This document shows positions 1 to 12,112 of a stretch of 64,000 nt of DNA, in pieces. Positions within the stretch are counted from its first letter, which is position 1. Each line of letters begins with the position of its first letter. Made by a program: the position numbers and the translations under genes. The stretch spans positions 2,728,001 to 2,792,000 of the forward strand of contig JAPYXD010000555.1 of NCBI GenBank assembly GCA_030998225.1. The letters run 5' to 3'. The DNA is from Diplolepis rosae (Eukaryota > Arthropoda > Insecta > Hymenoptera > Diplolepididae). Under the pieces are notes generated by a model. It ran no database searches. It was not told the origin of the DNA and saw nothing but the letters and a program-made list of their open reading frames with translations.

Positions 1-3000
1 CTATTGGGACATTTACCTTAGTTTCCTGCAGTAAATTTTTATACTTGCATGCATTATAGTTTTTTACAACAAAGTTATATTTTCCATTCTTCTTCTCGCA
101 TTACAGTTGCTGAAGTTCCTATCTCCCATTAACGAGGTATTAAAGGTACTAACGAGTCTACACCATTGTCGAAAGCTCGGCTTCGCTAGCAAACCAGGCT
201 TTTTTTTTCTTTTTTATCACTAAAACGCGTTACTCTTGAGGGAAGATGTAAAAAGCACGATCGACTCTGTATGAGATAGCAATTCCAAATTATAAGAGTA
301 AAATGAAATGAAAACCTCATTCTGTAATTCCCTTCATATCACGAACGCAATTGCTGGGCGATAATAGGAAAAAGGAAGGAAGAAAAGAATGAAAAAAATA
401 GGGCAAGAGAAAAGGATCGATTCTGCCTGACGTTGGAAAATTTTATAAGAAGAGCAGGAATTGGGAATACCACTTTCAGGTGTAAGAGTTTTACGAAGAC
501 GTGCAATGATATTATAGTAAATGGTTGCCACTCACATATGTTATTTCTTGTTTTCAATTCAGCAAAACGTCTTGAAAATATGTCTGGAATATCAGTAGAA
601 AAAGCATTTCTTTTTTTTTGTACCAGAAAAAAAATATATAAATGAAAAGTAGAGACATAAAATAAAATGTAATAGTCGTAATTCATCCATGAGAGAATAT
701 CGGCTTCTGCTTTTAAAAAATACGCGACATACTTTCTCAGTCTTTATATATTTTGAAGCTTTCAGTTCCTTTTGAATGTTTTCGACTTGCAAAATCGTAT
801 TTCCCTTTAGAAAAAACAGCTCGCTTATATCTTTTTCAGAGAGAGAGACTTATTTAGTTTTCATAGTTTGTTCGTTCTTTCATGACGGTTTCACTTTTCT
901 ATTAAAACAATTTTAATCTTGTTTTTTCTCGAATACATATAAAATGCAAAGAATTTCACATTATGTTTGTAAAAGTTCCTTTATTTTTTAATGATAAAAA
1001 AAAAATAATAATAATTTGAGGCACTTTTCAATAATTCTAACGTATTGTATTCAAGTTGATCTTGAAGATTAATGATAATAATAATATACATTATTTTTCT
1101 GGCAGTCATGATTGATGAACACTTCATGTTCACAGATGATAAGAAGTGCTCTCTTCTTTCTGTGATATTTCTCTAAAAATTGAAAAGTCTCAGGTGTTCT
1201 GTTTTCCGTTGAGTTGGCATTTTCAAGTCTCTTGAAGCCAACTTAAGGGCAAGACTTGTAATAAATAATTAAAGAGGGACATTATCGTGAGAAACGAGAA
1301 AGCGAGATTGTCCTGGGGTACAAATTTATCACCACCTCCACCTCAAACACCTCGTTCTCTATTCTGCAAAGCCACAAGTCACGTTTTCTCTTTCTGCTAG
1401 AAGCTGCCCATATTTTAGTGGAATGCCGGAATCTTTTGTCTTCATAATATTTATCCCCCCGAATGTCAGGAGTAATGGAGCGCGGCTCCCTCGAGAAACG
1501 ATGCAACGAAGCAACGAAGCAACGAACGGATGAACAAGATCGGAACTAAACCCTCTTGGTAAGCTAAGGCAAACCTATAGTACAGAAAGTATAGACAGCG
1601 GTAGATGTAGCGTGATAAATTCGAATAGAACGTTAAATCCACTGGGTCTTGCGCGAGATTCCAATCGAGTAAAAAGAATGAAAACTGACCAAAAGGAAAA
1701 AAGTAACAGCCTTTTCCTGTCCTCAAAGCTTAAACATCCCGGGAAATCACCATTAACCATCGATCTTTAAATCCAATGAGTTATTTACAATTCAAATAAA
1801 AATAAGGCTTCTTGCAGTGAATCGCTTAAATTTACTCTTTTCAAATATTAAACTAGCTGTGAATAAAATTTCGGCTTATTCAAATATTTGCAACTATTTT
1901 ACAACATTTATGTTTCAGTTCTGCTCGAATAATATTTCAGGAAATTTAGTTCATTAATTTCAATATCTTTCAGTTCCTCTAGTTATTATCTTTTAGGAAA
2001 ATTAATCAGATACTCTGGAGTTATATCCAATTGAAATTTTACAAATTTTCCAATATTTTCGATATCAAGTATTAATTTTACCGCAGTGGCAAAAATTTCG
2101 AACTCAACCTCCTAGTTTTAAATAATTCTTAATACTTACGAAAAAAAGCTATTTCATGATACATCAATTTTCATAAAATATTAAATTAATCAAAATATAT
2201 TAAGTAGCAGTGATCATTTATCAACTACATATGTACTTGCGGTAATAATTACCAGAGAGGAAACAGTTTACTTTCTTCCCAAGTACTTCATATTATGTGT
2301 TATAGGGCAATAATGGGGTTTGCTCGATATTAGCTACTGAACTTCTACATCTGAATAATTTCAAAGAAAGTCATTAGCGGCTATTTTTTACCCCCCTTTT
2401 GGCCCCATTCAAAGGATGGAAAAGGTTTGAAAAGCTTAAAAAATTGTTTAAAAGTACGATCTTGTAAAAGTCACTTCCTTATTTAATTTCCAATGGTCAA
2501 GAAAGTCCCTTTACACCCCCTACTCGTTTCTCTTTCGTTAAGCTTTGCAAGTCTTTTCACTCTAGCATTCTTTTTCATTCTGCCAATATCTAACCCGGAT
2601 GGATTTATGCTGCGATCTCGTTCGTGCCCTGCGGAAAAGAACAGTGAGACAAGTAAAATGAGTTTCGGGGGTTCTTTTTTACTTGCAGGGTGGCTATTTT
2701 TAACCAACTCTCTTCCACCTCTTACATCAACTTCCCCCAATCCAACCCCTGTTTTCTCTATTTTCACTTTAACCTTTGTAGACCAGCCTCATTTTACAAC
2801 TCCTACTATTTTTTACATCCCCCCGGCCGAATGAGTCGACCACATTTCTCGAGGTGGTCGCAGATGGAGATTGCATTCAAAACCCCTAAAAGGATTTTTC
2901 GAACAGCGAATGAAAAAATAAGAGAGGATTTTCACTAACGAGCTCTGTAAATCAGAGAATTCCGCTTCCCTCGATCTTTTACCAAAGTTTAGTCATGCAT

Positions 3001-3133
3001 GGGCTGTTCAGAATGTTAATGTATATGTAATTGAATTTTGTAGTCTATAAATGTTACTTCATCGTCAGATATTTAGTTCCTTAAAAACCAGAAAAAATAT
3101 ATAACTATAATTCGAAGAAGTTATTTATACCTT
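1..3133. other. Gene-free AT-rich stretch
   Basis: I see no exon, transposase or RNA gene here. It holds A/T homopolymer runs (for example near 199-215, 610-620 and 990-1005), a short tandem repeat of the word CAACGAAG at about 1503-1528, and a pyrimidine-rich stretch at 2490-2840 that keeps a frame open only because of its composition. No inverted repeat longer than about 15 bases stood out. Confidence 0.6.
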
Positions 3134-3449
3134 TACACTGATAGAAAGAAATGGCCGTTACAACCATATTTATGATTAATTTAACCTTACCTATTGCTGG
3201 CATAGATACAGCAATCAACCATATTACTGGTTGCTATAGCAATGTTTATTGTTCGCCTTCCTATATTATATTTCTGATTCAACTAATTCCACTTGCATTA
3301 TTTCGATTGCTATCTTCACGGAGAAAATCCTACACTACTGGTTACTTCTTTCTACACGACTCAGCCGTGTAGCTGAAAAAAAAATATCACCTACTCAACT
3401 GAGTAGTGTAGTGGCACGAATATAAAATATAAGATATAAAAATATAAGA

Positions 3450-3917
3450 GTAATGCCGTCTACACTACTCCTTAGTATTGCTACACGACTCAGTCGTGTC
3501 TCTAACATTTCTTTAATTTTGAAAAGAAAATTTTATGTACTTTAGACACACATATGTAGAAACCAAAAAACAATAAAATTTGCTAATTTCCTAAGTATAA
3601 CTTGTCTTTAAGTTGTAAATTCGTATGCGAATCCAAATATGAATTATTTATTCTCCTAAATGAAAAATGACAAAGTAAGTTCAGATCGATGTCAAAATAT
3701 ATAATATCTGCTGATAATATTTAGATATATTTTAGCAGATATATTTTGACATCGATCTGAACTTACTTTGTTTGATCTTCTTTTGAAAAAAAAGATCAAA
3801 AACACATAATTACAACTGTCACTCTAAGAAATTTCCATTATGCCAGACAGCAAAATTCGTGTGACATACACGACTTAGTCGTGTAGCAATACTACAGAGT
3901 AGTGTAGGCGGCAATAC
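3450..3917. repeat. Inner inverted-repeat arms of family A element
   Basis: Bases 3450-3499 pair with 3868-3917. Both contain CTACACTACTC, then AGTATTGCTACACGACT, then the second half of the palindromic word. They enclose the central foldback at 3671-3770. Confidence 0.8.
3671..3770. repeat. Central hairpin with perfect 32 bp arms
   Basis: Bases 3671-3702 (CAAAGTAAGTTCAGATCGAT and 12 more) are the exact reverse complement of 3739-3770, with a 36-base AT-rich loop. Perfect arms inside an otherwise diverged element suggest either a recent nested foldback insertion or recent arm homogenisation. A second small hairpin (TTTGATCTTC / AAAGATCAAA) follows at about 3771-3800. Confidence 0.9.
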
Positions 3918-5152
3918 TCTTGACTGTAGCAGCATTCGTGTGGTTGACACGAACAGTTACTGCCGAAAAACGATTGATTCGTGCCACTACACTACACAGA
4001 GAGAAATAGGTCATGGTTACATTAACCAGAAAAATCTGGTTAAATTGAATATGGTCACCAGTACTACAAAGCACAGTCTGGGTGACAAACGATCCCGTAA
4101 CAATAATCTGAAAACTGGTTGCAATAACCAGATTCAATACAATTTCCTATTTGTGATAACAGTAACCACACGTCGCAGTTAAAAATGTCTTTGAGCACAA
4201 TTTCAAGTTATATCTGTTAAAGATTCCTGGTTACAGGAACCTTGAAAATTGTAGTGGTTTCGAGGCAGTAAGGTTCGATTTATCTCGATTTATCACGCTT
4301 TATTCTGCAGCTAACTTCGTATTAAGTTCTGTTGTCAATGGTTGTTTTGTATCAAAGTAAAATCATACTGCTTATTTCACTACATTTTCTACAACGGGAG
4401 AGAATAATTCTGGTGCAAACAAAATACTATGAAGCATGTATCATCACCTTTTCAAGAATTTCTTCAATTTTTTTCTTTATCTCTAAATCTACGTAGTATT
4501 ATGTTTGCATCACAATTATTCTTTTCCGTTGTAAAACATGTAGTGAATAAAAACTTTCTTGAATAAAAAAATAAGTATTTTAAACTACATTTATTCTATA
4601 AAAATTATTATACAAAATTTAATGAAATATTTTTTATTAATTGTATTTTTAATCATAAAATATTTATTTATTGGATAATCTAGAACACACACAAACAAGC
4701 TAATTCAAGGTTATTGGAACCAGGAAATATAGTTTTCGTAACTAGAAAATGTGGTTATTGGAACCAGAAAAAAAAGAATCATTTAACGGTTTGACTGACT
4801 CACAGGTCACTGTGATTAATAATTCTGATTCCTGTAACCAGAAAAATTGGACACCAGTACAACTCTTCCAAACTCAGTTCCAACCTGAAAATGTGGTCAA
4901 AGACAAATTTAACAGTATTCATCAGGTTACTGTAACCAGGAATTTCTCTCTGTGTACTCAGTCGTGTAGGTGATATTTTTTTTCAGCAAAACACGACTGA
5001 GACGTGTAGAAAGAAGTAACCAGTAGTGTAGAATTTTCTCCATGTTCAACATGCTGCATCGTTCAGAAATACATATTATATTATAAATATAATTATAAAT
5101 TCCCAACCCACAACCGAATGGCTAAAACTCCCGAACCATTTCTATCAGTGTA

Positions 5153-5926
5153 TCAAGATGATTGTGTTATTAAATTTATAATTCATTCGCATATTGATTA
5201 AACTATTTGTTGCCATCTGATTACTGAGCATTTGCTTAAACTATTTAAGAGGTTAGTTGCAGTCAGAGGAGGAAGAAAAGCGTATTTTTCGAGAATTTTC
5301 TTCTCTTTGCTTTATGTATAAATTTTATCAATCATTTTAGCATTCGAAAGTATATAATTTTATTGATGCTTCATCAAAATTGCTTCGAAAAATAATTAAA
5401 AATGAAAGAAAAGCACATAGTTTGCCGGAGAATGTTTTGGGAAAGACGTTCTTCGGTGACTATTCCAGTTCCTCAATGCGTTATTCGAAATTTAAAATCC
5501 CAAATTATTTCTTTCATTTATTAGTTTCTACGATGCTTGATCGTAGCTTGTTAAAAAAAAAAAAGAAAAAAATTTTTTTTTGACAAAATGGTGACCAATC
5601 AAGCTTGAAAGATTGAAAGCTTAAATGTAATAATTTTGAGGTAGATCATAGAAGTAGATTATAGTCTATTTTTCCCTCTTCGATAATCTATTTTTCTCTC
5701 TGCGATGATTAACTTTTCCCTCTAAAGTATTCAAGTTGACCATCTTATTTTCACAATTCACAGGTAATAAGTTACACTATCTAGAAGGCTGTCCTATAGT
5801 TTAACCTCAAATATAGTCTGCTTCACCCTCCAAATGCTTAGGTTGACACTCCAGTTTTCTCAGTGTGGTTTCGAGAAAAACGCATTCAAAGTCGATTTTT
5901 TGAAAATTCCGACTTCGGCTAACCCC
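5153..5926. other. Gene-free stretch
   Basis: AT-rich sequence with an A-run and T-run pair near 5551-5582. It contains no recognisable gene or repeat boundary. Confidence 0.6.
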
Positions 5927-5930
5927 TTAA

Positions 5931-6130
5931 GGCCGTATGGTAGGCTCTGACGTCACCAATTATATATAACCGCTTTATAACTAAAATAATAATTTAAACA
6001 AATTTTCCGGAGAAGAGAGTAACGCGTTACATTTTTCTGCATTGCTGTCTTCTCCGGAAATTTTATGTAAACTATTATTTTATTAATAAAGTCGTATATA
6101 ATTGTTGACGTCAGACCCTACCACATAATC
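5931..6130. mobile_element. 200 bp foldback MITE flanked by TTAA
   Basis: TTAA at 5927-5930 and 6131-6134 flanks a nearly full-length inverted repeat. The left arm starts GGCCGTATGGTAGGCTCTGA. The reversed right arm starts GATTATGTGGTAGGGTCTGA. Both continue through GACGTCA, an AT-rich middle and TTTCCGGAGAAGA, so roughly 85 bp on each side can pair. The TTAA duplication is the piggyBac signature. The ends are not the canonical CCC, so the superfamily is inferred. Confidence 0.8.
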
Positions 6131-6134
6131 TTAA

Positions 6135-8749
6135 GAAAATCTGAACTGTTAGAATTTTTGTCGGTTATAACACGAATAATTTCAAAATCAAAAGGTATTT
6201 TCAAATGACACCTCAAGTTTTAAATTGATTCAAATTTTGATCCAATGTTAGTATCATGCAAAATACTCTAAAATCGTATTTCCCTCTGCAGCACTAAAAA
6301 ATCGATTAGTGATTCTGAATTCGCCGTAACTGAAAATCGATAAAAAAAAAAGGTGTAGAGTGAAATAACGAAACGACTAAAACAGTTTAGATTAGCCGGT
6401 GTTACCGATGGATTTATGGCCACGGAATCGTAACGCTAAGGGATTAAATCAAACTATAGCAAGGATATGCGTACAGTGGACTTTATCTCTCTCTTTCTCT
6501 CTCTCTCGATCGATTTTATGCTACTAGTTGCGATACCATTGGAGTGCTGTCGAAGAATTCCAATATTTCATGCTCCTTTCTCTTCCAGTTGCCACCACGG
6601 TAGCGAACGTGTCGTTCTTTTTAGCAGAAGAGTCACGTCCACAGTCGAAGGAAATGGAAGAAGCGTCGAAGAGCTCTAAAATCATTTTTGAAATAGATGT
6701 ACTTCTATTGTCCACTTTTTACCCAATTCATAATGTTACTTAGCCACATAGTCTTTCTCGATACGTTTTATGTACAATTTTTTTCCAGCTTCTTTATTTT
6801 CTTCTGAATCTCTTTTACTAAATAATTTCCAGAATAAAAGATGTGAAATTTACGGGATTCATAAAATTATTCACTGAAATTGTTATTGCGCCTTTGAATT
6901 TTGATTGTATTATGGTAACGGCTTTCTCCATCCAATTTTAGTGTATTGAAGTTAGCTCCAAAAAATCTAACCTTCTGTTTCTTCTGTGGATACAACTTGA
7001 TTTTCAATTGGCGATATAAAGCTAAAGCCGTCGAAGAGAGCAATTATTTGAAATATCTGGAAGAAAATGAAAATCGAGAATCTAAAGGTCGATTTTCGCG
7101 CGACGTCACTCTTGGGTGACAGATTCCCAGTAAAATTTTTGCCAGAACGCATTCTCTCCCTGTGTCTATCTCTCTACTTTTACTCTCCTTAACCTTTTTC
7201 TAGTACGCCCTCGTCTCCAACTTTTGCACCCCTTCCCTTTATCTCAGCCCCGTTAGTCTAGAAGACTGCTCGAATCGGAATGTGATTATGATTAATGGAG
7301 TCTTTGTGCACCTTGATGCCAGGATGTCGTTACTTACTTCGCATAAAAGGGCGTAAACAATTCAGAAAAGCAACCCAATCGCTTCTTTCATTCTTCATTC
7401 TTGTTTTTGTCTCACTTCACTTTAACTTTGATCTATTATCCTAAAGAGATTCTCTTGTCAACTGTTTTGTTATGTAATTATGATGTAATGTTACAAAATT
7501 CATCCCCCATGAGGGAGTCACTCGATTTTCGGGGTGGAAAAATGAATCAATATTTTCAGCAAAAATAACTTCATTTTCTTGAAAAAATTTAGGAAAAAAT
7601 AAGATTTTCATTAAGAGAAAAAATACTCTTGTAATAAAAATTTAAAAATAACTGAAATATCATTTTAACTTACATTTTGAGAAGTAAATTTTTATTTTAT
7701 TAAGATTTTCTCTGATTTGAATCATTTTTCTTCCTTTTCCTTTATTTTTTTAACCTTCTTCTCGTGTGGTTGTCCTATAATGATTGACAAATTAGCTAAG
7801 GCAACCCTCGTTTCGGATTCTTAGTTGAATTATTACTGAGTTTATCCCGAGGGAAAGCTCTCCTCTCTGGTCAGTGTTTTTGTAGAAATTCAGACAACCG
7901 GAGTCAAGGGACGTGGAAACTTTTTAGAAGTTCGAAAACGCTACCATAAATTTATAGAGTTTTTCATGTACCTAATGAAAAAAAAACAATTATTTATGGT
8001 TAAACTACCTATTAAATTTCATCACCGGAAGAATAGATTTGGAGTTTCAGAATATTTAAATGCTATTCATTATTTTAATCCCCTTGAAAAATTTTATTGT
8101 GTATGTAGTTTTCTAAAATAACTCACTCAACTAAACACACAAGTGCGCAGTCACTCCAATCAAGAACTTACCTGGAACAAAAAATAATACATTTTCATTG
8201 AATATGTAATGTAATAATAAATGCATTATAAATAGTAATTTATTGAATTTCACTCATAAACAAGTTCAAAATTTAATATTTTTTTCCATATCTGGAATAT
8301 CATCATGTTACTCGTGACCTTTTTTTCTCTTCCGAAGTAAATGATTTGTATACCAAAAGATGTGCATAAGCACTAACCATTCTGACCACTCAGAGTAATG
8401 AAACTTTATAATTCACCACGAAATGCTAAATAAACTTGTCAAACAGCTCTGTTATACTCGAGTCCTTACACTCATCTACTTCTAGAGAGTACTGCGTTCC
8501 AGTTAACTAGATCCAGAGTCTCTCGAACCAGGGAAGACAAATAAGGCCTTTATTTTCTTAACACATGTTAAGCATACAGTGATTCTTCACTTGATTAGCG
8601 TAGGATAATAGAAGCTTATTGTAAGAGGAATATGGGTTATTCTCCGGTGTACTAAGTAATATGCATAAACATATATATATATTTATAAGTGCATTTACGT
8701 TTCTTGGTAAACGTCAAATATAATTACGACTAATAACACCGTAAAATTC
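6135..8749. other. Gene-free stretch
   Basis: No coding sequence recognised. It contains a short CT-rich microsatellite (about 6486-6508), ordinary AT-rich DNA and somewhat GC-richer pieces near 7140-7380. There are no inverted termini that I could pair. Confidence 0.55.
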
Positions 8750-8965
8750 ATTTTACACAGAGTAAAATGGATATTCGGAATGAATATCTAAATATTTAAC
8801 TATGTGACAAGTATATCTCTTATATTTAGTTGCAATATCTAAATATTTAGCTTTAATTTCTGAGATATTCATATATTAACCTATTTCAATATTTCATATG
8901 GTAAAACTGAATGTTCAGATATTACAGTTCAAAATATCTAGATATTAGAACTGAATATACAATAT
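8750..8965. repeat. Cluster of the word ATATCTAAATATT (family G)
   Basis: The words AATATCTAAATATTTA, ATATCTAGATATTAG and relatives recur about six times in 200 bases. This resembles the interior of other palindromic-word elements in the window. The same word forms the small palindrome at 42033-42092. The left edge may be TA followed by CACAGAGTAAAATGG near 8755, but no matching right terminus is clear. Confidence 0.45.
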
Positions 8966-9480
8966 AAGATGTCTGTTATATTATCGTGTATTCGTACTGG
9001 ATATATACGGCTGTATTTATGGTCGTATTTACGACTGTGTATGAGAAACCGTTTTTATCTATCTGCATAGAAACCTTGAATATTTAGCAAATGATGTTTT
9101 TTTTAAGTAGAAATATATATATATATATATAAGTCCTTGGTCAAAAACTTAATATTAAATAAAAGATTCTATAACGTATTAATTTCCAGTTGAATCTAAG
9201 TCGATTTAATATTTGATAAAGAATCAACGAGAAATATAATAAAATTCAAACTTGCATTGTAAAAACTTTCTATTGTAATTTCCCAATACTTTAATGTAAA
9301 TTAATGTAAACGTAATGTAATTTCACAACACATAATGCATTGTAACTTCCCAAGTGATGGTGGTGCCGCTTTACATAAAATTCACAATACTTGTATAGTA
9401 ATTCCGAAAAATTACTTCACAAGTACTGTGATTTCAGTTAACAATATATCTCGACTGTAATTTAACATGAAATTTTGCTA
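8966..9480. other. Gene-free stretch with a TA run and GTAATTTC-type words
   Basis: It includes an (AT)n run at about 9111-9131, and at 9250-9470 repeated words such as TGTAATTTCCCAA and TTGTAACTTCCCAA that may be part of another decayed word element. No gene is visible. Confidence 0.45.
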
Positions 9481-9577
9481 CTCTCTAAATCTGAATCAGC
9501 GTATATACGCTTATTATAATCAGTGGTATACTTATAGCTGATAATCAGCGGAATTTCGCTGATTCAGATTAATAGAG
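9481..9577. mobile_element. 97 bp MITE, family C copy 1
   Basis: TA (9479-9480) precedes CTCTCTAAATCTGAATCAG, and the far end is CTGATTCAGATTAATAGAG followed by TA (9578-9579). The interior holds two smaller palindromes (GTATATACG and GGTATACTTATAGC). Copies 2 and 3 at 43368 and 49087 share the same ends but have longer interiors. Confidence 0.85.
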
Positions 9578-9579
9578 TA

Positions 9580-11074
9580 ATAAAATTTCATTAAAGTATT
9601 GTAAAATGATAAACATATTTAAGAGTGTGAAATGAGAAGAAAGATCGTTGAATGATTTTTGAGTGTTGAAATGAGTTGAACAGAAAATCTAGGGAATATT
9701 GCAAAAGTTGGAAGGGAAGTTGGGTTGCTTTGCCCTTCTCGAGAACAAAGTGTATGCAAAATGACTTGTATACGTATACAATAGACGTCGCTTTGGTCCT
9801 GCATCTCTTCTCTTGTTCCGGGCTTCTATAGTGCTTTTGCGGTAACTCGACGTCCGATTTGACAAGAAGCAGGCAAACCCTTCTACTATTCTATGCATGG
9901 AGCGTTGGCAGGTGGAACGCCCCTGTTGTTGGGACACTATGTGCACAGAGGACACAGAGCAAGTTGGTGACAAAATGCCTGAAAACGTTATACAACCTCG
10001 TCTCGCACGAGAAATCGCCGCACCACGCCGCACCGTCTCGAGATGGATAGAACGCGTTTAAAATTACGTTTTACTCACTTCCTCTCGACTCGGCACAACG
10101 CGAAGCAACGTTCCGTCTTCAGCACTTTATCAAGCCTTCTCAAAACTCTTTAATACTCCAACGACATATACTCGACACTATTCTCGTAATTCACAACAAC
10201 AAACTCGAGTTAAGGTACTTGATCTTTGACTAATGGATTGACATTTTTCCTTCCTCTCTAGCCAAGAACAACAGCCCAATCTTTTGATTGAGTGAAACCA
10301 TTAACCAGGTATACAAGATTTCTTGCTCAATTTATTTCTCGAGATTTGAAGGTAGAGATCGTAAAGGTTGAGAAATATTGGTTGATTTTTCAGTGATTCG
10401 TCGACTACTTAAAGTTCTCTAGTGAAGCTCTGTTGCTTTTGCCTTATTTCCATTCTAGCAATCTGAGAAACCTGAGGGATAAATTTATTGTGGTGTAAGT
10501 AAGTTTAAGGGAGAGAAAGCTCGGCTAGACTGATGAGCAAACGTCTTCGGGAATCTGCAGGCTTTGAAGCTTGCAAAAAGTGCGGGGGAGAAAGAAAACA
10601 ATTCTTACTGTTGAAATTCCCCTTTAGAGGACTCTAAAAAGACTTTTCACCCTTTGATAGATCTAGTACGATTCGGGATTTCACCAACGTTTTCTTCAAA
10701 GTTTAATCGCCTACACGCTGAAAGACCCAAGATCTTTCTATCATGTCTCTTGTGGTCGAAGGTAGAAGGCTGCGATTTATTAGCTCGATCTCCTTTCTTC
10801 TCTAGTTAGATCATTTTTTTACAATCTGCTTCATCTCGCACTGTCGGCATATTCTTAATGGTTTTAGAGTTCATCTTGGTTCCTTTGCTTGTGTCCACAC
10901 CTTTCCTGAAAATAGGCGATTCAAACAATCGGGAAACGATATCTCACGGAAGCAAATTTTCCGTTCCAAGAATTTCAATCTCAATGCTCTTTTGGAAATT
11001 GGAAAACCGAGGTTAGGTTAAACATTTTTTCGTCAAATAACAAATTTCTGCTTATCGAGCTACTTACCAAGAAC
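9580..11074. other. Gene-free stretch, less AT-rich
   Basis: Mostly non-repetitive by eye and somewhat GC-richer (for example 9690-10060 and 10500-10950). I recognise no protein motif, splice-linked frame or RNA gene. It could be conserved non-coding DNA or contain small exons that I cannot identify. Confidence 0.45.
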
Positions 11075-11078
11075 TTAA

Positions 11079-11937
11079 GGGTATCGGACACCATTTAATT
11101 TTATATTTTGAGTTTAGACCTTCCATATTATTTTATTTTATGTTTATTACCTTTATCTAGAAAGGTTTTGTGGTTGTTTAACAATTCCAGCACCTTTATG
11201 TATTTTTAAACTAAAAATTTTGAATTTTTTTTGACATTATTTGACTTTGAATAACTTTTTTGTTTTTTAACCAATTGTCATGATTCTTTTTCTGGTATGG
11301 AAAATAAGTTATAATAATGGAATATTAATATGTTTAATAAATGGATATTAATAATGGAAAAAGTTATAAATCAAATAAAATAAATAAATAATCATATCCC
11401 AAAATATAAAAAAAAAATTGTTTAGTTATTTTTTAGCTAGAGTGCTTTTCATATCCAAAAATATTCATAATATAACAAAGAATAATTGGTAAAAATTTTA
11501 AAGGCCTGTGTCTCATACATTAAATTTTATCCAAACATTAGTTGCAACAAACACGGATAATCACAACTTACGGAAAACGGAGTTTAAAGTAAAGTCTTGT
11601 AGTGAAGCCTTAATGCTCACTATCAAAAATGAAGGTAATATCTATATATATATATTGTGTTTTTATAGAGATACCTGTTATATACTATGTTCCATTTAAT
11701 TCAGAAATATTAGTAAATAAATAAACAAACTATTTTTTGCAAAAAGCTAATTTTCGCTAAAAACGCGTTATTCGTAAATCGTAGTAACTTTTAATTTTAT
11801 TAATTATTCCAAAAAAAAAATCAGATTTTCCTGAAAATTTATAGACATGCTCAGAAAATTATAGATAATAAAAAAATACCATTTTTGGAAAATGTCAAAA
11901 AAATCAAAATTATACCAATTAAAGGTGGCGGATCCCC
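11079..11937. mobile_element. 859 bp non-autonomous element flanked by TTAA
   Basis: TTAA at 11075-11078 and 11938-11941 encloses ends GGGTATCGGACACCATTTAA and AATTAAAGGTGGCGGATCCC. Reversed, the right end is GGGGATCCGCCACCTTTAAT, matching the left with a few differences. The interior is AT-rich with no transposase frame. The duplication fits piggyBac-type insertion; the TIR itself is not one I can assign. Confidence 0.75.
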
Positions 11938-12013
11938 TTAAAAGAAAGCACATCTACAATATTAGTTTATAAAAGGAATAAAAAATAAATTGAATTAAAA
12001 ATCACGTGATATT

Positions 12014-12112
12014 CAGTGAAAACTGATTGAATAGAAATTACTAATTGCCTCGTGCAAAACAGGTCGTCAATTTTAATTCAATAAATTTTTCACTGATTTA
12101 GATTTAGAGAGA
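12014..12112. repeat. Family C fragment (one terminus left)
   Basis: The right end TTTTTCACTGATTTAGATTTAGAGAG matches family C termini, and the left part contains the inverted words TTCAGTGAAAACTGATTG. The left TIR and TA duplication are not recognisable, so this is a decayed or truncated copy. Confidence 0.55.

Larger units (their letters stand above)
3317..5044. repeat. Outer inverted-repeat arms of family A element
   Basis: The arm at 3317-3395 (starting CACGGAGAAAATCCTACACT) is the reverse complement, with few differences, of 4965-5044 (ending AGAATTTTCTCCATG). Both include the ACACGACT word, an A-rich tract and the sequence ATATCACCTAC. The arms are about 1.6 kb apart and lie inside the element termini. 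Confidence 0.8.
3136..5150. mobile_element. 2.0 kb non-autonomous element built from two palindromic words (family A)
   Basis: The left end reads TA then CACTGATAGAAAGAAATGG. The right end is CCATTTCTATCAGTG then TA, so the termini are inverted repeats flanked by a TA duplication, as in Tc1/mariner transposons. No transposase frame is present. The interior repeats two near-palindromic words: ACACGACTCAGTCGTGT (near 3354, 3482, 3868, 4958 and 4990) and forms of CTGGTTACNGTAACCAG (near 3225, 4015, 4110, 4228, 4710, 4830 and 4925). Nested inverted arms at 3317-3395/4965-5044 and 3450-3499/3868-3917, with a hairpin at the centre, give an onion-like symmetry. I infer a MITE or foldback moved by a TA-specific transposase supplied in trans. 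Confidence 0.75.

Noticed and set aside
2493..2834. Plus-strand frame of 113 codons with a hydrophobic start
   Set aside because: Pyrimidine-rich DNA keeps the frame open; overlapping frames are open on the other strand, and no motif, signal-cleavage context or splice support is visible.
3136..5150. CRISPR-like array
   Set aside because: The repeats are palindromic words of variable length at irregular spacing on both strands in a eukaryotic context, with no unique spacers of constant size.
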